A DNA stretch of 10,377 nucleotides. It comes from Prasinococcaceae sp. CCMP 1430 (taxonomy: Eukaryota > Prasinodermophyta > Palmophyllophyceae > Prasinococcales > Prasinococcaceae). The notes under the pieces are model-generated. The model did no database searches, was not told where the DNA came from, and worked only from the letters and a program-made list of their open reading frames with translations. Positions within the stretch are counted from its first letter, which is position 1. Each line of letters starts with the position of its first letter. Made by a program: the position numbers and the translations under genes. Positions 1 through 6,521 of the stretch are shown piece by piece. The stretch is taken from contig RQSC01000028.1 in the NCBI GenBank assembly GCA_013416795.1, positions 1,091,842-1,102,218 of the forward strand, written 5' to 3'.

Positions 1-972
1 GCGTGGGGCGCGCGCCGCGCCCCGCGCGGCGGGCGCGGCGGGCCTCTTCTCGCTCAGGGGGAAGGTGGTGGTCGTCACCGGCGCGTCGTCAGGCATCGGC
101 GGCAGACTCGCGGCCGCGCTCGCGGAGCATGGCGCGGACGTCGTTGCTGTCGCGCGGCGCGCCGAAAGGTTAAAGGTGCTCGTCGACGATGTCAACGGCG
201 CAGCCGAGAACGACGCCAGCACCGGCGATCCGGACGCTGATGCTGGCGGTGGGCGAGCATCAGCAGTGGTTGCGGACCTGGTCGCTGCATATCGGTCCGA
301 GGGAGGGCTCGCGCGCGTGGCCAATGAGTGCATCGATTCGTTCGGCCGTGTTGACGCTGTCGTTAACTGCGCGGGCGTCAACCTGCGCGAGCCGTGGGAC
401 AAGATCTCCCCGGCGAGCTGGGCGGAGCAGCTCGACCTGCATCTGAGCGTGCCGTTCTTCCTCTCGCGCGAGTTCGTGCCAGGCATGGAAGCGAGGGGTG
501 GCGGTAAGATCATCAACATCGCCTCGCTCACGAGTACCCGGGCCATGCCCGATAGCCTCCCGTACAGCACTGCTAAGGGAGGGACCGTCATGCTCACCAA
601 ATCGATGGTGTGTGAGAACGCTTGGCGATGTGGTCGCCTGCCCCTTTGCGCCGTGCGCTGGTGTTCTCGCCTGAGCTGACCTCCGCGCGCGCGCGCGTGC
701 AGGCCGAGGCGTGGGGACCGATGGGCGTGACGGCCAACAACATCGCCCCTGGTTACTTCGAGACTGAGCTCACAGCGCCCGTATTCGCCGACACCGAGCG
801 GGCGGCGAAGCTTGCAGCCACGACGGCCCTCGGCCGCAACGGCGATCTTGATGACCTCGTCGGGCTGGCCGTCTTCCTCTGCAGCAAGGCGTCTGACTAC
901 ATAACGGGGCAGACCATCTATTGCGATGGTGGCTTCACTGCCATGGGGCTCGCTCGCCCTGCCAAGAGGTAG
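1..972 (+). CDS. Short-chain dehydrogenase/reductase (SDR), 5' partial, two exons
   Basis: NAD(P)-dependent oxidoreductase of the classical SDR family. The reading frame (first full codon at 2) is open from the window edge, so the start lies outside; an Ala/Arg-rich stretch precedes LFSLRGK, where SDR homology begins. Exon 1 runs to 607 and exon 2 is 703-972. The intron (608-702, 95 bases, GTGTGT...GTGCAG, phase 0) joins LTKSM to AEAWGPMGVTANN. Visible motifs are the Rossmann glycine motif TGASSGIG (77-100), NCAG, the catalytic Ser in NIASLTS, YSTAK (Tyr and Lys), the PGYFETEL loop and the C-terminal ITGQTIYCDGGF. ARR after the second strand favours NADP(H). The sequence most resembles gluconate-5-dehydrogenase/2-deoxygluconate-3-dehydrogenase-like SDRs, but the substrate cannot be read from it. 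Two oddities: an Asp/Gly/Ala-rich insert after VDDVNG, and His where the catalytic-tetrad Asn usually sits (LDLHLSVPF). At least 290 residues. Confidence 0.9.
608..702 (+). other. Spliceosomal intron of the SDR gene
   Basis: This 95-base GT-AG intron starts GTGTGTGAG and ends in an alternating CG run followed by TGCAG. Removing it joins two SDR blocks without losing a conserved residue. Unspliced, the frame stops at 679. It is the clearest sign that this is eukaryotic DNA. Confidence 0.88.
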
Positions 973-1056
973 CGACACGGGCAGGCACTCAATGTCGCCG
1001 CATATCTGCTGGCCATTGAGGCGGCTGCCGGCGCCGGGCGCGCGAACCACGTCCTA

Positions 1057-1086
1057 ACTAGACTGGACTAGTGCAGTACTAATAAA
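1057..1086 (+). terminator. Hairpin plus AATAAA, likely 3' end of the SDR gene
   Basis: ACTAG (1057-1061) and CTAGT (1068-1072) form a 5-bp stem with a 6-base loop. AATAAA follows at 1081-1086, 109 bases after the stop codon, inside a small AT-rich island. This would fit a polyadenylation signal. The stem is short, so chance is possible. Confidence 0.4.
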
Positions 1087-1173
1087 ATCCTAATCATATC
1101 CCACACACACGCACGGCCGCCGCGGCGGTACCTGCAATTGAACTCCTGCAAACGCGGGCGCGCGCGAGCGATT

Positions 1174-1191
1174 GCCCGCATCCTCGCGGGC
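1174..1191 (-). terminator. Hairpin downstream of the glycosyltransferase stop
   Basis: GCCCGC (1174-1179) and GCGGGC (1186-1191) form a perfect 6-bp stem with a 6-base loop, 35 bases beyond the stop codon on the minus strand. I see no AATAAA on that strand nearby. A role in 3'-end formation is inference only. Confidence 0.25.
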
Positions 1192-1226
1192 GAGCCAAGC
1201 GCCGGTCTGTGTTGTCGCGCCTATTG

Positions 1227-3598
1227 CTATGCTTTGGGGGTTATTAGTTGAAGCTCTGGTGCGGACATGGTGAGCGCCGCTTCGATCTCGGAGGCGCTTA
1301 GCAACCCGGCCGCTGCGAGCCCACGCGTCATGGATGACTTGATGATAGCAGCGGGCTCATCAAGCACCAGCCAGCGCTGCTTGGCAACTTTTTCCCCCGT
1401 GGGAGCACTCGCGACAATGTTGCGGTGATAATGATTGCGCACGCGCGCCCCGCTCCCTGAGACGGCCGCGAGAAACGCCTCCCGGTCGATTTTGATGACA
1501 AAGCACGGCACCGCAGCGCTCACATTGCCTGCTCGTACTTGGTCCAGGAATTCCGGACAGCTGCGAGCGGCCTTCTCTCCCATCTCCTTGAGGCTCATGT
1601 ACGGATAGTGTAGAATGGCCGCGTCCGGATGTGTCACGACCAGCGACTCGCCCTTGTCGTTGGTCTGGACACTGAGCGGTCGGTTTCGCGCCTGCGCGAG
1701 GGGCGCGACCAGCCAGGAAAAGCGTCAACGGATGGTGTGTGGTGGTGCAGGGTGAGGAGGTTCGGAGGCCAGAGCGGCTAGACGTCAGTGACTGACCGGC
1801 TGGTGCCAGCCGCGCGGCCGCGCTCGCCGCTCCAGCAGAGCGGAAATTGTTCTGTGTGCACGCGTACCTTGAAGTCGTGCGGTCCGAATTGCTGCACAAA
1901 GTCGGTGATCTTCGCTGCAGACTTCCCATTCGTGTACACGAGGAAGCTATTTGCGTGAGCGACCATGCCCTTGCCACACCCCTTTTGATTCGGCCCGCAG
2001 GTGCAAGAGCTGCTCACAGAGGCATTGCCCGGCAGGCAAGGCGGTCGAAAGTGCCCGTTGCGCGCAAATACCAGCGCCTCCTCGAACCGACGAGTATAGC
2101 CGTCGGGGTGAGATGGCAACACCTTGGCTTCGTGGTTCAAGAACTCCACCTTTTCTGTATCAGGACGCTGCGCAATCACCGCCGCCAGCACCGTCGGCAG
2201 AGCGAATGCTGCCGACGCAGGGGTGTCAACGGGCCTCGGCAGGGCGTCTGCGGCCAGTGGCTCGGCGGCTGACGCTCTGCTCACGCCTGTAGCCACGAGT
2301 GGGTCGCCACCTTGCATCGTCCTCGCGAGGACGCGCGTGTCGACGCGCGGCCACGTCCTGTTCATGCCGCCGCGCGAGTAAGGAAACGCCGGGTAAAATA
2401 GCTCGTCTACGTCGATGTGCAGGATCCATTTCATGCCGAGTTCGCGTGCGGTGTGAATGGCTTCCTCTGAGTTGAAGGACTGCTTGATCATCAGCCTAAA
2501 ATTGCCGGGCTGTGATCCAAACTCGGGCATCCACTTGGCGAGCATTGACTGAGTGAAGTTCACGGAATTTGGGGGAAACACTGGTCCCCGCCCCCCCACG
2601 CGCTCCCAGAGCATCCCAGACTCGTCCACGCGCGACCAGTGCTCGTCTGCAAAGGTTTTCAGATTGGCCTGCCTCCACTGCGTTTCGCTGCTACTCAGAT
2701 CCATGGGCACCCACTTGCCGCCGTTGGAGCCGTGCCGGTCTTCGAAGGCGAGGTCCAGCAAATGCACGCAGCTGCTGATGTTCCTCAACAATCGTTTCGC
2801 TGCCTCCGCTGACGGGTCACCCCACGCGCCGTCGTAGAAGATGATGAAGCGCTCTATGCCAATCTCGGCGTGCTGTGCTCGCGCACAGCGTGCAGCGTGG
2901 GCATGCGGCGGCGCAAGAGACTGTCAGGAAAGCCAGAGCACGTAAACCCTTGTAAGTCGGGGCGCGGGTCCGACGAGCGGCGTATGGCGCACTCATCGCA
3001 CCCCGTGCGCATCGGCGTCCCCAGCGCGAGCACGTACGTATAGGATCCATGGGATCACATCTCGGACCACGTCTCTCCAGCCGGCCGCGGTCGTTGTAAA
3101 GACTGCCACGTGAGGCTCGCTTCGTTGCGCTGAGCGCGCGCGCGCGGCCTGGCACCGCGCGTTTGCCCAGTCAACCAGCGCGCGCGCCTCGGCGTCACCG
3201 CGCACCAAGCCCATCTCGGCAGTGTATTGCAGACGCAGCTGCCCCTCCTCGCCTGGAGGAGGTCGATGCGCGCTCACCTCTGCCGTGGCGCGAACGCTGC
3301 CAATGTCTGCTGTGAGAGGCAGCGACGACGCGACGACGTTCGCTTCTACGAGCGTCTTGCGGTGCCGCAGCTCCTCAGCCATCGAGACAATCTGCTGCGT
3401 GTCAAAGCGCCCGCCGTGGTGGGACAGCGCGGGCTGTGTCGCGAGTAGGAAGTGGCCGAGCAGGGCGTACGCGGCGGCTCCGCCCAGCAGCACCACACAC
3501 ACCGCAGTTGTTCGCGCCTTGCGCAGCCTTTGCGACAGAGGCACGCGGCGCGCCGTCACGGTTGCAGCAATTGGCGCGGTGCCTTCCGTCGGCGCCAT
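1227..3598 (-). CDS. Type II membrane glycosyltransferase, GT92/GT2-like, three exons
   Basis: Predicted Golgi glycosyltransferase of 676 residues: exons 3598-3038, 2872-1868 and 1691-1227. Introns are 2873-3037 (165 bases, GTACGT...CACAG) and 1692-1867 (176 bases, GTACGC...GCGCAG), both phase 0. A short basic cytoplasmic tail is followed by one hydrophobic anchor (residues about 30-53), then a lumenal stem. The catalytic region starts near VAVFTTT and DVIPWILYHAEIGIERF, the usual opening of GT92/PF13704 domains. The metal-binding DxD is in HIDVDELFYP (Asp341, Asp343). FLNHEAKV and ILHYPYMSLKEM are further family-like blocks. An Ala/Pro/Val-rich insert of about 50 residues separates the two halves. 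The ATG at 3598 was chosen because it has G at -3 and G at +4; the ATG at 3646 would add 16 residues. The stop of the next gene on the same strand lies 292 bases upstream. Family confidence is good, but donor sugar and linkage are unknown. Confidence 0.8.
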
Positions 3599-3748
3599 TA
3601 CCCTTGCGGCCCCTCTCCCGGTCGACCACTCGCGCGGAGCGCGCATAGCAGGCGCGTGCCAGCGCGCGCCACGCGCGCGCGCTGTGGCGCGCAGCGCGTG
3701 CACGGCTTGCAGGTGAGCTTGTCAACACCCGCATGCGCTACATGTTTT

Positions 3749-3772
3749 TTTATTTGGTCGCAGAAGCGACCA
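3749..3772 (-). terminator. 7-bp hairpin abutting AATAAA, likely 3' end of the sulfotransferase gene
   Basis: On the minus strand, TGGTCGC and GCGACCA pair perfectly around a 4-base loop (3772-3755). AATAAA follows directly (3754-3749) and runs into further A residues. The element lies about 120 bases past the stop codon of the sulfotransferase-like gene, in the most AT-rich part of the window. It would fit a polyadenylation signal with an upstream stem-loop. Confidence 0.5.
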
Positions 3773-3890
3773 GAAATTGTTTTGACTTCAGACATGATCT
3801 GCAGCGCGGATAAATGACTCAGGTGTGACGTATGATGATGGGGTCAATGTGCATGTGGTCGCATGTTACTCGTCGTACTACCGATGGTGT

Positions 3891-5027
3891 TCACACGTCT
3901 AGACACGGGTACCCGCCCTGGGAGCGTGGCACGTACTCGAGTTCGGCGCGCGCCCTGCACAGCGCCGGGCCCTGCTTGGGGTGCGCGTGCAGCACCTTGA
4001 ACATGTCCCAGCGGCTCGTGTCGTTTAGTTGGCCCTGTGTGCTGTGCTTGGCATGTTGAAAACCGCCCGAGGCCGATATCTGCCCCTCGGCGGCTGCGGC
4101 GGCGACCTCGCGGATCTTGGCCTCAGTCGCAGTGTCGAAGGTGACGAACTGCAGCACCTCGCGGAAAGCGTCGAACGCCTCAGGATAGGTCTTGAAGCGC
4201 TCGATGCGCAGTGGCAGCTGTGGCGCGCCGATCTCGCTCGCCCCGCTCGACAAGAAATTGTTGATGTATAGCCTCAGAGCGTAGCCCATGGCTCCGATGT
4301 CCAAGTTTTTGACGAGACCCTCTTCGACAGGGACCTCGTTTAGGTACTGCGTGATTGACCGACCCCCCAAGTTGGGTCTCGGTAGCGCCATCCAGTGCGG
4401 CTCCTTGTTTGCCTTGGTGTACAAGTAGTCGCTCACGGCTGCATCGAAAGGCTCGCGCATGTGCGTCACGTAGCGGTACGCGCCCGCGGCGATCATCGCC
4501 CGGCACTCCGGTGGCAATTCATCCATTGTCCTCCTGGCGTGCCGCTCATTCCCATAGAAGTTGTGTGGAAGCCCATTGTTCACGAGAACCACTAAAGAGA
4601 GCTCACCGTTGACGGACGGGGCGTCCGCGTGCTCGAGAGCACTAGGCCCTGACATCTTGGGCGATGGCAGCGGCCTGAGCTCGCGCATCAGTGTGAAGTT
4701 GCAGGCTACGTCCAGCCAGCTGCCTCTTCGGCATTTCGATACCCTCCCCGCATGATAGTCAGCGGCGCACTGCGTTTCGTAGATGCCGTCCTTGATGCCA
4801 CCCACCATCGCATAGTCGATGATGCCAGCGTCCCTGGCCCGTTTAAGGAACTCGTGGATCATCATTGAGCCGGCCTTATGTTGCTTCCCAATGACGGTCA
4901 GACCCCGTCGTTGGCCGTTTGGCGTGAAGTACTTGTGCGCTTGCGCCAACGCGCCGCGAGGCCACAGCACGCACGCGCACGCGCACAGAAGCGGAACCAG
5001 GAGCAGGCGCCCAACGCGCGTCTTCAT
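3891..5027 (-). CDS. Secretory-pathway sulfotransferase-like protein
   Basis: Single-exon protein of 378 residues, probably a Golgi carbohydrate sulfotransferase that uses PAPS. The N-terminus has a basic MKTR, then a hydrophobic run LLLVPLLCACACVL (about 8-22) and ALAQA, so it is a signal peptide or short anchor. LTVIGKQHKAGSMMIHEFL (about 43-61) has the position and shape of the 5'-phosphosulfate-binding loop (normally K.GTT). YVTHMREPFDAAVSDYLY (about 186-203) matches the 3'-phosphate-binding motif R.P......S.Y.Y. Seven Cys fall between residues 16 and 175, as is common in lumenal enzymes. The ATG at 5027 is the natural start; it is followed at once by the hydrophobic segment. The gene lies head-to-head with the RibD gene and tandem with the glycosyltransferase. 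The loop is divergent (KAGSMM), so activity is not certain. Overall identity to any named sulfotransferase subfamily cannot be judged here. Confidence 0.72.
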   Translation of the reverse strand: MKTRVGRLLLVPLLCACACVLWPRGALAQAHKYFTPNGQRRGLTVIGKQHKAGSMMIHEFLKRARDAGIIDYAMVGGIKDGIYETQCAADYHAGRVSKCRRGSWLDVACNFTLMRELRPLPSPKMSGPSALEHADAPSVNGELSLVVLVNNGLPHNFYGNERHARRTMDELPPECRAMIAAGAYRYVTHMREPFDAAVSDYLYTKANKEPHWMALPRPNLGGRSITQYLNEVPVEEGLVKNLDIGAMGYALRLYINNFLSSGASEIGAPQLPLRIERFKTYPEAFDAFREVLQFVTFDTATEAKIREVAAAAAEGQISASGGFQHAKHSTQGQLNDTSRWDMFKVLHAHPKQGPALCRARAELEYVPRSQGGYPCLDV

Positions 5028-5224
5028 GGTGACAGCACCTCCGGGTCCCCGCGAGCAGCGGGCGTCGTCGTCCCCGAGAGGCGAGAGCCCCCGAGGATGT
5101 TAAAAGCGACCAGACGCGGCAGATGTGGGTGCGCGCCCACACGCACGCAGCGACGAAAGCGGAAAGAGGCTGAGGGACGGCGTACCTCGCACGGGCGGCG
5201 CCTGCGTCCTCCCTTCCTCCCCTC

Positions 5225-5225
<1 letters not shown>

Positions 5226-5268
<43 letters not shown>
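5226..5268. repeat. Poly-C homopolymer, 43 bases
   Basis: An uninterrupted run of 43 C on the plus strand, preceded by about 25 bases of mixed pyrimidines. It sits about 200 bases upstream of the sulfotransferase ATG and about 240 bases upstream of the RibD homology. The exact length is likely uncertain in an assembly. If it is transcribed on +, it could act as the pyrimidine tract of an intron acceptor such as the GCGCAG at 5280-5285 or the AAG at 5325. Confidence 0.95.
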
Positions 5269-5269
<1 letters not shown>

Positions 5270-5435
5270 CGCACTCGCCGCGCAGTGTGGCCCGCCGCGG
5301 CGCCGCGTGGGATGACCAACGCAAGAATGGCTGAGGCGAAATTTTCCAACGTGCGAGCAGAGGCCGGAGCATCCCCGGAGACCCTCTCAACATCCACATC
5401 CACGCCGCAGCGTCGCGCCACACACGCGCGGCGAG

Positions 5436-5459
5436 GCGCGGCGCGGCGCGGCGCGGCGG
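5436..5459. repeat. GGCGC/GCGCG 5-base tandem repeat
   Basis: About four to five copies of a 5-base GC unit lie directly in the presumed RibD leader. A change of one unit moves the reading frame by two bases, which matters for where RibD starts. Confidence 0.8.
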
Positions 5460-5510
5460 GCTCGTACGCGCGCCGCGCGCGCGGCTGCGGGCGCCGGCGC
5501 GGGGCGGCCC

Positions 5511-6020
5511 GACGACGAAGCGTTCATGCGCGAGGCGGTGGAGCTCGCGCTGCGCGCGCAGGGCAAGACGCATCCGAACCCCGTGGTGGGTTGCATCATC
5601 GTCAGTGCCTCGGGCGAGGTCGTCGGTCGCGGCTTCCACCCGAAGGCGGGCGAGCCGCACGCGGAGATATTTGCGCTGCGTGATGCGGGCCTCGACGTGA
5701 GCGCCGCGGCGGGTGACCCCGAGTGGACGGTGGAAGGAGATCAGGCGCGCGGGTGCACGGCGTACGTCACGCTGGAACCGTGCGACCACGTGGGCCGCAC
5801 ACCGCCGTGCTCGCGCGCGCTGGTCGCGGCTGGCGTGTCCCGCGTCGTCGTCGGTTGCGGCGACCCGGACCCGCGCGTGGATGGCGGCGGCATCCGCACA
5901 CTGCAGGCGGCGGGCGTCGAAGTGTCGGTGGGCGTCGAGGAGCAGATGTGCCTCGACGCCAACGTAGAATTCTTCGACAGGCTCAAGGCTGAGCGCGACG
6001 CCGCCAACGCAAGCAGCTAA
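5511..6020 (+). CDS. RIBD: RibD deaminase (diaminohydroxyphosphoribosylaminopyrimidine deaminase), N-terminus unresolved
   Basis: Second-step enzyme of riboflavin synthesis, probably plastid-located in an alga. It deaminates the pyrimidine made by GTP cyclohydrolase II. The zinc-binding cytidine-deaminase fold is plain: HPNPVVG, then PHAEIFAL with His and catalytic Glu, and EPCDHVGRTPPC with the two Cys ligands. Homology starts at DDEAFMREAVELAL (5511), upstream of the first in-frame ATG (5526), so translation must begin earlier. The frame is open back to 5316, just after a stop at 5313-5315, with no ATG. A leader exon or an indel is therefore needed. A roughly 20-residue insert (VSAAAGDPEWTVEGDQ) precedes the Cys block. 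The protein ends at DRLKAERDAANASS, where bifunctional RibD would enter the reductase domain. No reductase sequence follows, so this is a stand-alone deaminase. Only the start is in doubt. Confidence 0.85.
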   Translation, partial: DDEAFMREAVELALRAQGKTHPNPVVGCIIVSASGEVVGRGFHPKAGEPHAEIFALRDAGLDVSAAAGDPEWTVEGDQARGCTAYVTLEPCDHVGRTPPCSRALVAAGVSRVVVGCGDPDPRVDGGGIRTLQAAGVEVSVGVEEQMCLDANVEFFDRLKAERDAANASS

Positions 6021-6521
6021 TGCGAGCGTCTCGCTGTTATATGATTCTCTCTCCAGTCACTAGTGCGCCCACGTCGGTGCGCTCGCGTGCGCGGAACCCG
6101 ACGGGCGAGCGCCTGGCTGGGGCGACCGCCGGCGGGTGCGTCGTGCTGCTATCGTCACGCCTGGACCCCGCGCTCTCGCTGTCGTGTGGCGAGCGCCTCG
6201 GAGACGAGCGCGAGCTCGAGGTCGGCCTTGCGTGCAGCGTGCCGTGCAGTCCCGTCATGACTTATCGAAAAGTGCGCCCGCGAGTGGAACGGAACCGGAT
6301 GAGGTGTGATGGGCGATTGGGGGGGAAGCGAAGGTGCCACAAGTGCGGCGGTGCGCGCGCTCTTCCCCCTTCTTCCCCCTTCTCACGTCGCCCCGCCCCC
6401 CACCCCTCGTCGTCGGCGGGGCGCAGCGCTCTCTCTCTCTCTCTCCTCCCCCCCCCTTCCAGCCCTTCAACCCCGCCCGCCTCTCCCGCCGCTCTCGAGC
6501 TCTTGCCGGCGCGCGCGCGGG
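6021..6521 (+). promoter_or_regulatory. RibD 3' flank and Qa-SNARE 5' region, pyrimidine-rich
   Basis: No gene is supported here. Just after the RibD stop, GCGAG and CTCGC (6022-6034) make a 5-bp hairpin with a 3-base loop. From 6361 to about 6490 the plus strand is strongly pyrimidine-rich. It holds TCTTCCCCCT twice in tandem (6361-6380), eight CT units (6429-6444) and nine C (6448-6456). Such a tract just ahead of a start codon (6522) would fit a core promoter or 5' UTR. No TATA box is seen. Confidence 0.4.

Larger units (their letters stand above)
5028..5510. promoter_or_regulatory. Divergent intergenic region between sulfotransferase (-) and RibD (+)
   Basis: This stretch should hold the promoters of both flanking genes and the 5' part of the RibD gene. 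I see no clear TATA or CCAAT box. It contains the 43-C homopolymer, a (GGCGC)n run and possibly an upstream RibD exon. One candidate exon starts at the ATG at 5097, runs to 5181 and is followed by a GTACCT donor at 5182. An acceptor CGCAAG ending at 5325 would put it in frame with RibD. Another candidate leader begins at the ATG at 5312 but is out of frame with RibD as assembled. Confidence 0.4.

Noticed and set aside
4878-5334. Plus-strand frames with a long polyproline run, and minus-strand frames with polyglycine
   Set aside because: They are translations of the 43-C tract and lack any domain. They also overlap the well-supported sulfotransferase N-terminus or non-coding DNA.
5351-5410. 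A 60-base GTGCGA...GCAG intron in the RibD leader
   Set aside because: Its length is a multiple of three, so it does not bring the ATG at 5312 into the RibD frame.
6021-6521. A RibD reductase domain following the deaminase
   Set aside because: No frame shows the reductase opening (such as P.V..K.A.S.DG) or any related block.
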